The position numbers and the translations under genes were made by a program. The notes under the pieces were generated by a model, which had not been told where the DNA came from, did no database searches, and worked only from the letters and a program-made list of their open reading frames with translations. A stretch of 64,000 nt of DNA from Singulisphaera acidiphila DSM 18658. Lineage in GTDB: Bacteria > Planctomycetota > Planctomycetia > Isosphaerales > Isosphaeraceae. Positions 24,929 through 34,100 of this stretch are shown one piece after another (position 1 is the stretch's first letter; the number at the start of each line of letters is the position of its first letter). The stretch covers positions 1,736,001 to 1,800,000 of the forward strand of contig NC_019892.1 of the NCBI RefSeq assembly GCF_000242455.2, in the 5' to 3' direction.

Positions 24929-26218
24929 TTATCGCGTGGTGATCATGACGACGTTCGTGATCACCGAGAGGGCGAGAATGGCCGCGAGTGCGAGGATCAT
25001 GTGCTGTCGGCCATTGACGTAACCGGCGATTTCGATCAGTTGCGCTTCGCTGGCTCCCCGATTCGTGAAGCCGTCGACGTCCCCTTCGGCCAGGGTCGCG
25101 AGGTCGTCGGGCTTCTGGCCGGCGAGCATCGGGCTCTCGTCTTGGAGGAGGCACTTGAGGTCGAGAATCAGGTCGTCGGGATTGCGATATCGGTTCTCCC
25201 GATTCTTGGCCATCATCGTCTCGACCACCACGCCCAGGCCGCTGGAGAGCTTGGTGTTGATGTGGTCGGGGGGGACGATGAAGGTGTTCTTGTCGACGTG
25301 CTTGCGCATGACCTCGGCAGCGGCCTCCCCATCGTAGGGGACGCGGCCGGTGACCATGTGGTAGAGCGTGGCGCCCAGGCTGTAGATGTCGGCCCGGATG
25401 TCCACGTCCACCTGCCCGCGCACCTGTTCGGGGCTGATGTAATAGGGGGTCCCGATCGCCATGCCCGCCTCGGACATCGCCCACTTCTCGTCGGCCGTGA
25501 GCCGGGCCAGGCCGAGGTCGGCGAGCTTGACCCCCCCGTCCTTGGTCAGGATCACGTTCTCGGGCTTGATGTCGCGATGGATCAGGCCACGCTGATGCGC
25601 GTGCTTCAACGCTTCGGCGACCGCCAGGACGATGGTCAGCGCGGCCTTTTCCTCGAACACGTCTTTCTTGTCGAGCGTGTCCTTGATCGTGCCGCCTTCG
25701 ACGTACTCCATCACGAAGAAGTGATGGCCGTTGACTTCGCCGGCGTCGATGGCGTTGACGACGTTGTTATGGGAGAGCTTGGCGGCGATCTTCGCTTCGC
25801 GATCGAACCGCTTGATGAACTCCTTGTTCTGCGCCAGGGCGTCGAGCAAGATCTTGACCGCGACGATTCGGTCGACACTGGTCTGCCGCGCCTTGAGGAC
25901 GACGCCCATCGACCCTTTGCCCAGCCGTTCGAGGACCTGGTAGCCCGGGATCTCGAACTTCTTGGCGGTCTCGCCAATCTCTTTGAGCAATCGCACCGAC
26001 TGGCTCTTGGTCAAGACTTTCGCCTCAACCATGATGTCGAGGAGTCCCTTACACTCATCCTTCGCGGCGAGCTTGGCCTTGTGCGCCTTGCACGCCTCGA
26101 TCTCGTTCGGCGTGGCGAGGCCCCGGCGCAGGATCGACTTCTCGAGATTTAACTCGTTGAGACTCGAAAGCCCTTTCGAATCCTTCGCGGGGGGATTGCT
26201 CTCGGTCTTCGTGGCCAT
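24929..26218 (-). CDS. Serine/threonine protein kinase, membrane-anchored
   Basis: A 429-residue Hanks-type kinase. After an N-terminal ~85 residues with a helical DUF-like module (ACKAHKAKL, EAKVLTKSQSVRLLKE), the kinase domain shows the glycine loop LGKGSMGVVLKA, the lysine in VAVKIL, catalytic HRDIKPENV, DLGLA in the DFG position and GTPYYISPEQVRG. A single C-terminal membrane helix (MILALAAILALSVITNVVMI) anchors the kinase with its domain in the cytoplasm and almost nothing outside, so no extracellular sensor is present. ATG 26218 (MATKTE) is preferred to 26248. The DLG variant of DFG is normal in planctomycete kinases. Confidence 0.92.
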   Translation of the reverse strand: MATKTESNPPAKDSKGLSSLNELNLEKSILRRGLATPNEIEACKAHKAKLAAKDECKGLLDIMVEAKVLTKSQSVRLLKEIGETAKKFEIPGYQVLERLGKGSMGVVLKARQTSVDRIVAVKILLDALAQNKEFIKRFDREAKIAAKLSHNNVVNAIDAGEVNGHHFFVMEYVEGGTIKDTLDKKDVFEEKAALTIVLAVAEALKHAHQRGLIHRDIKPENVILTKDGGVKLADLGLARLTADEKWAMSEAGMAIGTPYYISPEQVRGQVDVDIRADIYSLGATLYHMVTGRVPYDGEAAAEVMRKHVDKNTFIVPPDHINTKLSSGLGVVVETMMAKNRENRYRNPDDLILDLKCLLQDESPMLAGQKPDDLATLAEGDVDGFTNRGASEAQLIEIAGYVNGRQHMILALAAILALSVITNVVMITTR

Positions 26219-26603
26219 GAGGCCGGCTCCCAGGTGCCTGCGAAACACGGGGATCGAATCAAGTTTGACTGCGGTTGAGATTACAAGAGACGGGGTGCGA
26301 CAGACGTCCGGCGAAAGAGAGGAAACCCCGGGTGCCGCAAGTGGATTAATCCTAACAAATTATGAGCGAGGCGCCTGCGTTGTCAACGGTTTTCTTTGCC
26401 GCACCGGCCCTCTCGGTTCCTGTTCTACCGGCTAGCGAAATCTACGACGCGGGACGGCCCGGCGTGACGCTTGAACCTCGCGCGCAAGGCGGTTAAAGTA
26501 GATTCGGGAGAAGGTTGGTCCTGCTCGACCGTAAGTGCTCGCCGAGAGGCGGTTCGCGTCGGGCGGTCCTGTTTCCGTTGGTCCCTTGGTTGAGGAGGCG
26601 GTT
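26219..26603. other. Divergent promoter region
   Basis: The 385 bases between the kinase and leuB contain no supported gene. An A/T-rich patch at 26340-26364 (GATTAATCCTAACAAATTATG) is the likeliest promoter DNA, but no clear hexamer pair can be assigned. Confidence 0.4.
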
Positions 26604-27710
26604 TTGCCCACGATCGGCGTTATCGGCGGAGACGGGGTCGGACCTGAAGTGGTCCGTGAGGGTTTGGCGGTCCTGGCCGACGTGGCCGAGCGCGAGGGGT
26701 TTCGCTATGACCTCGTCCCGTTCGACCTCGGTGGGGAACGCTACCTTAAAACGGGCGAAGTCCTCCCCGACAAGGTCGTCGACGATCTGAGGCGATGCGA
26801 TGCCCTCTTCCTGGGGGCGGTGGGACATCCCGGCGTGGCCCCTGGAATCCTCGAGAAGGGGATCCTGCTCCGTCTTCGCTTCGAATTCCACCAGTACGTC
26901 AATCTCCGGCCGGTTCGCCTCTATCCTGGCGTCGAGACGCCGATCAAGGGGAAGGGGCCCGAAGAGATCGACATGGTGGTCGTTCGCGAGAATAACGAAG
27001 ACCTCTACGTGGGCGCGGGGGGATTCACCCGGAAAGGGACGGCCGAGGAAGTGGCCATCCAGACCTCGATCAACACCCGCGCTGGTGTCGAGCGCTGCCT
27101 GCGGTACGCCTTTGATCTGGCACGGTCGCGCGGCCGTGAACGCCCTTATCGTGGTCTCTCAGAGGAGGAACGAGGACGTGGTCTGGTGGGTCAGGTCACC
27201 CTGGTGGCCAAGACCAACGTGTTGACCTTCGCTCACGACCTCTGGATGCGCGCCTTCACCGAGACGGCACGCGACTATCCGGAAATCAAGAGCGATTATC
27301 AGCACGTCGACGCCTGCTGTATGCGCATGGTCGTCAGCCCGGAACGCTTCGACGTGATTGCGACAACGAATATGTTCGGCGACATTATCACCGACCTGGG
27401 GGCCGTCCTTCAGGGAGGGATGGGCCTGGCCGCTTCCGGGAACCTGAACCCGGCACGGACCGCACCGAGCATGTTCGAACCGGTCCACGGCTCGGCGCCT
27501 GACATCGCCGGCAAGGGGATCGCCAATCCGATCGCGGCGATCCTGTCGGTCGCCATGCTCTTGGATCATCTGGAGCTTCCTCGCGCCTCCGAGCGGATCC
27601 GACGCGCAGTGGCGCGGGTCCTGGCCGCAGGCGCCCCCAAGACCCCCGACCTGGGAGGTCGAGCCAACACGGCCGACGTCGGCCAGGCCGTCCGCAACGC
27701 CTTCGAGTGA
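26604..27710 (+). CDS. leuB: 3-isopropylmalate dehydrogenase
   Basis: A 368-residue beta-decarboxylating dehydrogenase of the leucine pathway, or a close relative acting on tartrate/malate. Seen: [13 protein letters not shown] at the start, [12 protein letters not shown], the substrate loop [13 protein letters not shown], the catalytic lysine and aspartates in VAKTNVL and [21 protein letters not shown], and [18 protein letters not shown] for NAD binding. I place the start at the TTG 26604 because GAGGAGG lies five bases upstream and the protein then begins [11 protein letters not shown]. No other leu gene is close, so assignment to LeuB rather than another member of the family is moderate. 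Confidence 0.85.
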   Translation: MPTIGVIGGDGVGPEVVREGLAVLADVAEREGFRYDLVPFDLGGERYLKTGEVLPDKVVDDLRRCDALFLGAVGHPGVAPGILEKGILLRLRFEFHQYVNLRPVRLYPGVETPIKGKGPEEIDMVVVRENNEDLYVGAGGFTRKGTAEEVAIQTSINTRAGVERCLRYAFDLARSRGRERPYRGLSEEERGRGLVGQVTLVAKTNVLTFAHDLWMRAFTETARDYPEIKSDYQHVDACCMRMVVSPERFDVIATTNMFGDIITDLGAVLQGGMGLAASGNLNPARTAPSMFEPVHGSAPDIAGKGIANPIAAILSVAMLLDHLELPRASERIRRAVARVLAAGAPKTPDLGGRANTADVGQAVRNAFE

Positions 27711-27742
27711 GCGGACGGGCCAAGGCGACACACACGGCCCCG

Positions 27743-27762
27743 CGAACCTGATTCCAGGTTCG
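27743..27762 (+). terminator. Short hairpin after leuB
   Basis: CGAACCTG (27743-27750) and CAGGTTCG (27755-27762) form a perfect 8-bp stem with an ATTC loop, 33 bases past the stop. No T-run follows. A weak or factor-dependent terminator is possible. Confidence 0.4.
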
Positions 27763-27845
27763 AGCTGTCCTAGCTAGCTAGACCGCGAGCCTTACGCCTT
27801 GGCCCCCTTTTGTCCGCTTTCTCCGCTCGAAGGAGAGACACGCCC

Positions 27846-28478
27846 ATGAGTTTTGGCGCCAGTCACGCCCTCGATGCCAGTGTCCTTGTTCTGAATAAGT
27901 TTTACATGGCCGTTCATGTGATCTCGGTCCGGCGGGCGTTCTGCCTGCTCTTCAAGGACCTGGCCGAAGTGATCACGCTGGACGACGGCCGGTACGCTTC
28001 GTTTGATTTCCAGAGCTGGCGCGAAGTTTCCGAGGCTCGGGCTCGGTTCAAGCATCCCGACGACGAGTTTATTCGGACCGTTCACTTCGAAATCCAGGTT
28101 CCCAGGGTCGTTCGCCTCCTGGCATACGATCGCCTGCCCCGTCAAAAGGTCAAATTTAACCGGCGCAACATCTTTGCCAGGGACGGCAATCGTTGCCAGT
28201 ACTGTGGCAAACGGTTCGCCACCAGCGAGCTCAGCCTCGACCATGTCCTGCCCCGGAGTCGAGGCGGGCTGGCTAACTGGGAAAACATCGTGTGTGCCTG
28301 CCTGAAGTGCAACGTCCGCAAGGGCGGACGCACTCCTTGGGAGGCCAATATGCGCTTGATCAAGGAGCCGATTCAGCCTCGGACCAGCCCGTCGCTCTGC
28401 CTGAAGCTTTCGCACCGACGCTATCAGAGCTGGAAGACGTTCCTCGATAACGCCTACTGGTCGGTCGAATTGAAATAA
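27846..28478 (+). CDS. HNH endonuclease
   Basis: A 210-residue protein of the HNH-nuclease family found in most planctomycetes and cyanobacteria. The N-terminal half (VLNKFYMAVHVISVRRAF, LAYDRLPRQKVKFNRRNI) is family specific. The nuclease part shows CQYCGKRF, then LSLDHVLPRSRGG with the HNH histidine, NWENIVCACLKCN, so four cysteines bind structural zinc and histidine/asparagine form the metal site. Its biological substrate is unknown; it is not next to restriction or mobile genes here. ATG 27846 has GGAGAG eight bases upstream. Confidence 0.88.
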   Translation: MSFGASHALDASVLVLNKFYMAVHVISVRRAFCLLFKDLAEVITLDDGRYASFDFQSWREVSEARARFKHPDDEFIRTVHFEIQVPRVVRLLAYDRLPRQKVKFNRRNIFARDGNRCQYCGKRFATSELSLDHVLPRSRGGLANWENIVCACLKCNVRKGGRTPWEANMRLIKEPIQPRTSPSLCLKLSHRRYQSWKTFLDNAYWSVELK

Positions 28479-28638
28479 ATGAATCCATTGCCAACACCCT
28501 CGAATCGGTCTCGGGAGGCCGTTTTCGTCCTCTTGCGAATCAGTGAGAGGGTGATGGCAATCATTTCGTGGATCGGTTAGTCTGGATGGTCGGAGATTGT
28601 GACGCCGTTAGTCCGGTCGTTATCAGAGGGATAGACCC

Positions 28639-29598
28639 ATGCGCCGAAGCCGGGGAGCCGCGAGATCGAAGTCAGGGTTCACCCTGATCGAATTACTCGT
28701 CGTCATCGCGATTATTGGAGTGCTGGTCGCCCTGATCATGCCGGCCGTACAGTCGGCCCGTGAGGCCGCGAACCGGGCGAAGTGCCAGAATAACCTCAAG
28801 CAATTGGGGCTGGCCGGACAGGAATATCACGACACCTTCCTGAGCCTTCCCTCGGGTTGGTTCTGCAACGAATCGCAGTGGGACGCCAGTTCAGGCTGCA
28901 CCGGGGGCGACTGCAACTGCCTGCCCTGGTCAAGCCAACCGTATATGTGGAACGGGCTCACGTCGGGTTTGCTGCTGAAGCTCGAGCAGACGAACCTCTG
29001 GAACGAGATCAACTTCAACCTCCCCCCCACCGCGTTCGATAACACGACGTCGGCTCGACGCACCATCGAAGCCTTCGTCTGCCCCTCGAACCGCAAGGCG
29101 ACCGCCGTGTCGTCGGGCGCTTCGACCACGGTCAAACTCGGGCCGTCCGACTACCGGGGTAATTCGGCCGCCGACGGCAATCTCGCCTGTAACGACGCCG
29201 CCACGCTGCCGACCAATCCGCTCGACCTCTCCACCTCCCCTTGCACCGCGTTCGATAACGGGGTGACGTATAAGAATTCAATGGTGAGCATGGCCGACAT
29301 CACGGACGGGACGACCTCCACGATGTTCATCGGCGAAGTGATTTATCCGAAGAACTACTGGAGCGACGCCCCCAGCTCCTGTGTCCGCACCCTGCTCAGC
29401 CGTACGATCAACAAGCCGGTCACCGTCGGCACCACAAACTACTGGACTTACTGGGCGAGCAAGCACCCGGGCATGGTGAACTTCGCGCGATGCGACGGAA
29501 GCGTCGGCACGGTCACTAGCCAGATCAATAAGCTGGTCCTGATGAAACTCATGACCCGAGCCGGTGGCGAGTCGATCTCGAGCGACGAGATCAAGTAA
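28639..29598 (+). CDS. DUF1559 protein with type IV pilin-like N-terminus
   Basis: A 319-residue planctomycete-type pseudopilin. It begins with a short basic leader ([12 protein letters not shown]) and the prepilin processing site [17 protein letters not shown], in which cleavage after glycine and methylation of phenylalanine are expected. A helix ([20 protein letters not shown]) follows, and the C-terminal DUF1559 domain holds paired cysteines and the final motif [11 protein letters not shown]. Members occur in dozens of copies per genome and probably build an extracellular or periplasmic pilus-like structure; the role of this one is unknown. It stands alone, with a hairpin 38 bases downstream. 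Confidence 0.93.
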   Translation: MRRSRGAARSKSGFTLIELLVVIAIIGVLVALIMPAVQSAREAANRAKCQNNLKQLGLAGQEYHDTFLSLPSGWFCNESQWDASSGCTGGDCNCLPWSSQPYMWNGLTSGLLLKLEQTNLWNEINFNLPPTAFDNTTSARRTIEAFVCPSNRKATAVSSGASTTVKLGPSDYRGNSAADGNLACNDAATLPTNPLDLSTSPCTAFDNGVTYKNSMVSMADITDGTTSTMFIGEVIYPKNYWSDAPSSCVRTLLSRTINKPVTVGTTNYWTYWASKHPGMVNFARCDGSVGTVTSQINKLVLMKLMTRAGGESISSDEIK

Positions 29599-29635
29599 GC
29601 ACCGAATCCACACGGCCGGACCTTTTGATTCTTCA

Positions 29636-29661
29636 CGGGCGGAGCCACCAGGCTTCGCCCG
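29636..29661 (+). terminator. Hairpin after the DUF1559 gene
   Basis: CGGGCGGAGCC (29636-29646) pairs with GGCTTCGCCCG (29651-29661), 10 of 11 with one G-T, around ACCA. No clear T-run follows. Position suggests termination. Confidence 0.45.
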
Positions 29662-29840
29662 TTCGCGTTCGAATCCATGGCGGATTGACCGGCTTTCTCG
29701 TCATTTGAAGGCTGGCGCTGGTGGGCCCTGCCCGCCCGACGAGAGAGCTGGGATCCACACGTCCCCCTCTTGCCGGTGGGGCACTCGTCAGATCCGCGCT
29801 GCCATGGGCCGCGCTTGGGAAGCGTCACAATTCGCTTCGC

Positions 29841-29872
29841 GCAAAGAGAAACCCCAGAGGAGCGTCTGGGGT
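29841..29872 (-). terminator. Intrinsic terminator of the ferredoxin gene
   Basis: ACCCCAGA (29851-29858) and TCTGGGGT (29865-29872) form a perfect 8-bp stem with a six-base loop. On the minus strand it is followed by TTTCTCTTTG. It lies 38 bases past the ferredoxin stop. Nothing else is visible in 29599-29910. Confidence 0.6.
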
Positions 29873-29910
29873 CGAGGATCGGCTCGGTGATGCGGCTCAG
29901 GTGTCCGGCA

Positions 29911-30210
29911 TTACTTCTTGGCGGGCGTGCATGACTCGCCTTCCAGAGCGTCCTTCTTCTCGTTGATCACGGGGCACTTGGGGGCTTCTTCCGCGTTCAA
30001 GGCGGTGAAGTCCTTCCAGTCGTCCGGCAGGTTATCTTCGTGGAAGATCGCCTCGACGGGGCACTCCGGGACGCATGCCTCGCAGTCGATGCATTCCTCG
30101 GGGTTGATGTACAGCATCTGCGCCCCTTCGTAGAAGCAATCGACGGGGCAGACGACGACACAGTCGGTGTACTTGCAGTCAAAACAAGGCTCGGCCACGA
30201 TGTGAGCCAT
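29911..30210 (-). CDS. 7Fe-type ferredoxin (FdxA-like)
   Basis: A 99-residue two-cluster ferredoxin. The N-terminal part carries [18 protein letters not shown], a [3Fe-4S]-type pattern, and [17 protein letters not shown] a [4Fe-4S] pattern, followed by the long C-terminal tail ([12 protein letters not shown]) typical of FdxA of actinobacteria and proteobacteria. It carries single electrons in the cytoplasm; its partner cannot be inferred from neighbours. The ATG at 30210 has AGGAG seven to eight bases upstream. Confidence 0.93.
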   Translation of the reverse strand: MAHIVAEPCFDCKYTDCVVVCPVDCFYEGAQMLYINPEECIDCEACVPECPVEAIFHEDNLPDDWKDFTALNAEEAPKCPVINEKKDALEGESCTPAKK

Positions 30211-30365
30211 TCATTCGCTCCTAAGAGAACCTGATATCACCAAACCGAGAGGATCATGATTCCAGAGGTCCGGAGCGAATCCGGACGCGCAACCCCGGAC
30301 ATCTTACGATCGCACGCCGGGATGGGTCAAGAGAGTCCGGCGTGCGTCCGCCGGCCGAAAATGGG

Positions 30366-30977
30366 TCAGGACTTGGCTTTCCGCTTGGCGCTCTTGATGT
30401 AAATCGGCTTCAGGGGGACGTCACCGTGCACGTTATTGACACCGGGCCCGTTTTTGAAGCCGGTTCGAACCTTGGCAATCGCATCGACCGTATCCATTCC
30501 GCTGGTGACCTTGCCGAAGACCGTATATCCGCCTCCCGCGTGGTCGAGCCGGCTATTTGCGTCGAACAGGTTGATGAAGAACTGCGCGGTTGCCGAATTC
30601 GGGTTGTTGGTCCGGGCCATGGCGATGGTGCCACGGGTATTGCTCAGACCGTTGTTCGATTCGTTCTTGATCGGATCCCGGGTCGGCTTCTCATCCAGCT
30701 GATCGGTCATTCCGCCGCCTTGGATCATGAAGTCGGGCATCACGCGGTGGAAGATCAGGTTGGTGTAGAAACCGTCGTCGACGTATTTGAGGAAGTTGTC
30801 GACTGTGATCGGCGCCTTGGCCCGGTCGAGTTCAATCGTAATGGGTCCGAGGGTCGTGTCGAGGATGACCACCGGCTTGTCATCGGGGGCGGCGGTGGCG
30901 GTCATCGTCAATGCGCCGAGCCCGACGAACGCGGTGATTCCCAAGAAAACGCGGGTCAGAGTTCGTGCTCGTAGCAT
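30366..30977 (-). CDS. Exported cyclophilin-type peptidyl-prolyl isomerase
   Basis: A 203-residue protein with an N-terminal signal (RTLTRVFLGITAFVGLGALTMTATA, cleavage near APDD) and a cyclophilin domain: VNFLKYVDDGFYTNLIFHRV, DFMIQGGGMT, GTIAMARTNNPNSATAQFFINL and the final FGKVTSGMDTVDAIA. It would catalyse proline isomerisation during folding in the periplasm. The domain is complete. The ATG at 30977 has GGAGG ten bases upstream; longer frames up to 31160 run into the helicase end. It is 177 bases downstream of lhr on the same strand. Confidence 0.92.
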   Translation of the reverse strand: MLRARTLTRVFLGITAFVGLGALTMTATAAPDDKPVVILDTTLGPITIELDRAKAPITVDNFLKYVDDGFYTNLIFHRVMPDFMIQGGGMTDQLDEKPTRDPIKNESNNGLSNTRGTIAMARTNNPNSATAQFFINLFDANSRLDHAGGGYTVFGKVTSGMDTVDAIAKVRTGFKNGPGVNNVHGDVPLKPIYIKSAKRKAKS

Positions 30978-31153
30978 GTGGGGGCAACCTCCAAAAAAAG
31001 AGCGTGAAGCGGCGGCCATAGGCCATGTGCTGAGCCGACCTACCGTGGGGAGACTTGAATCTAGCAAACGGCTGGTCGCTTGGGTAGTTGCCCCCCGCCC
31101 ACGAGAATTCCTGGTCAAAGCCGTCGGAGAAACGGGGCGGAACGACGGCTCGG

Positions 31154-34100
31154 CTACCAACCCGCGTAGTACGTCATTCCGGGATAATCACGCACGAACC
31201 CGAGCTCGGCCAACCAGGGCGCGGCGGGGCTCTCGAGTGCGGGGCGGGTGTTGTAGGTTTCGACCTTCAAGACTCTTCGCGACGGTCCGGCCATCCCCGG
31301 GACCAGGGCCAACGCCCCGCGCAAATCCGCTTCCGAGGCCGAAGCCAGGCCCGTCAACCGCTTGCCGGCCGCTTCGATGATCAGGATCGGGCGGCCGTCC
31401 CGGAGCACCAGGAAATTCGTCGGATTGCGCGGAAGTCGAGCGGTTCCTCCGGCGAGCAGGTCGATGTCGAGGGGCGCTCCCGAGCCGTAGAGGTTGGCCG
31501 GGTCCAGGCTCGAGATCAAAACGAACTCCGAGGACCCTTCCCGATCGCCCGCCCGCTTGGCCAACTCCTCGGCGACCTCGAGCGTCGCATACTGAACGCC
31601 CGAGAGGCCCTCGACAAAATAGCCACGGCGGAGTTCACCTCTCAGCTCGGCGCGAGCGAGCCAGGGGGCCAGGTCACGCCAAGGGGGGCACCACGGGTCG
31701 AGTGCGACCGTTTCGCGAGCCAGCACGCCGTAGCGTTCGAGCAGGACCGAGGCCCAGGCGAGGTGCCTGGTCTCCGGGTCCCCTTCCCCTCCCTCCAACC
31801 GAGACCAGCGCCCCTCGGGACGGCTCGAGGCGGTCCGGCGAAGCGAAGGGCGGTAACGCCCCAGGCTCGGGCGTTGGCCTGTGGTGGTCGCGGAGGCGCG
31901 GGTGAGGGCTTCGGTTAGCGCGGAACCGCCGGGGCGGAGCGGGTCGAACCGGTCGTTGGTCGCCAGCCCGAGCCGGAGCAGGCGGTCGAGCGCCTGCCGC
32001 GTTCGTGAGGGTTCGAGTCCAAGTTGTCGGGCCAGATCCGTCGCGAACGAGGCGCCTCGATTCTCGAGTGCGGCGAGCACCTGGGTTTCGGCCTCGGATA
32101 GCGAAGGAGGGGCGTCGGGCGTGGGCCAATCCCCGACGAAGTCGCGCGGAGCGAAGCCGATACGCGGCTCCCCCTTGGCCTCGCCATCGGCCCGCCAGAA
32201 CCAGCCGCCGGCCGAGAGCGCTTCGTCGAGCCAGGTGGCGCGGAAGTCGCGCACCCGTCTCGGCAGCAGATCCGTCTCCCAGAGGTCGGCAGGGGCCGCG
32301 AACCCGGTGAGCTGTTCCAGGACCAGGGCGACCGCCGTTTGGCCCTCCCAACGCGTTGTCGGATGCACGTGCTGACGGCGGGCAACGAAGTCGGCGAAGA
32401 CCTCGGGGGGGACCGCAACGCTCTCACGCCTTCGCAGGGCGATGGAGAGCCGGCGGACCTCCTCAAGGTTGCGCCGCTCGGCCCAGAGGGGGGCCCCCGT
32501 GTCCCCGGCCGGTTCGAGGCGGACCAGCCTCCCCTGCTCTTCCCAGCGCTCGAGGATCTCGGTCGCCGCCGCCGGGCCCAAGGGATAGCGGGTGAGCAGA
32601 TCGTCGAGACCGATGAGGGCGTGGGTGCCGAGGAACCGACGGACGATCGTCTCTTGCGCAGCCGCCTCGGGTACGCTGGCGAAGGCCGATGCGTAGAGGG
32701 TCGATTCCTCCGCGCTGATCCAGCGCATCGGCTCGGCGGTCGCCGGCAGTTCGATTTCCGAGGCTCGCCCCTGCGCCTGGAGTTCGGCGAGGAACCCGAG
32801 CATCGGGCCGCTCAAGTCGCCGGGCGCGAGGTCTCCCAAGCGTCGTAGGGTTTCGGCCATTTCATCGACCGTGCGAGGGGGTTGGCCGATCTCGCGGAGC
32901 CGGCTTTCGACCTGGCCGATCGCGTGGGGGTCGAGCCAGTGCGCCTGGCTCGCCGCGTCGAGCAGCGGATCGAGCAGGCCTTCGTCCACCGCCGCTCGGC
33001 CTGCTGGCTGGCGGTCGGCTCGTCGCGGCTCGTCCCACTGGTAGAGGAACTGCGACGTAAAGCGGAAGATCAGGTCGGTGGCGAACGGTGAGGCGATCTC
33101 CCCGCGCCGGCTTACGATCCGGATCGCCTTGGAGGCGACGCGGTCGAGGAAGAGCCGGAGGCGGGGCAAGTCGAGGTCGTCGTTGAGACATTCGCGATAG
33201 GTCTCGACCACAATCGGGAAGTCGGGGAATTGGCGGACGACCTGGAGCAGGTCCTTGGCCCGAAGCCGCTGGAGCCAGAGCGGTGTGCGCTTCGACGGGT
33301 CGGGACGGGGCATCAGCAGCGCCCGGCCGGCATTCTGGCGAAAACGGAGGCCGAACAGGGCGCTATCCCCCAACTCTTCGCGGATCAACTGCTCCGCGCG
33401 TTCCGCCGAGAGACCGTCGAACAAGTCCAGGGGAGGCTCATCATTCTGCGGCAGGCGAATCAGGATCCCGTCATCGCCGTGCAGGCAGGAGACGACGATG
33501 CCCAGCCGCTCCCGCAAGCGGCCTTGAAGGGCGAGCTTCAAGGCCTGGTGAAGCTTGCCGCCGAACGGAGTGAGCACGGCCACTCCCATCTCGCCGGCCG
33601 GGTCGCGGAACGACTCGATAATGACGGTCTGGTCGTCGGGGGCGGCCCCGACGATTCTGACCTGTCGCGCGACGTGATCGCGCAACGACTCCGCCGCCGC
33701 TGGCTCGAGATGACAGTCGGACTGAAGCCAGGCGACGAGCCCCGGGTCGTCGAGCCGGTCGACCAGCTCGCGGCTCAGGGTGCCCACGGCTTCGCCGAGC
33801 TCGGGGGTCCGCGCTGAGTCTTCTCCACGCCAGAAGGGCATCATGGCGGCCTGTCCCGAGGCTCTGGCCACGACAACGCGATGGGCCTCGATGGCCTCGA
33901 TCCGCCAGGTCGCGGTTCCGAGCACGAAGGTCTCCCCCACACGGCGCTCGAGGACGAACTCCTCGTCGAGCTCGCCGAGCCGAGGGCCCTCATTGCCCAG
34001 ATAGACGGGGTACTGGCCGGTATCCGGGATCGTCCCGCCGCTGGTGACCGCGAGCCTGGCACTGCCGGGCAAGGCGTGCAGGCGGTTGTGGACCCGGTCC

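Noticed and set aside
24709..24942. 77-codon frame at the end of the repeat island
   Set aside because: No start signal and no similarity; it overlaps the kinase stop.
27743..27762. GGTTCGA-like T-loop suggesting a tRNA
   Set aside because: It is an 8-bp hairpin without the acceptor, D-arm or anticodon parts of a tRNA.
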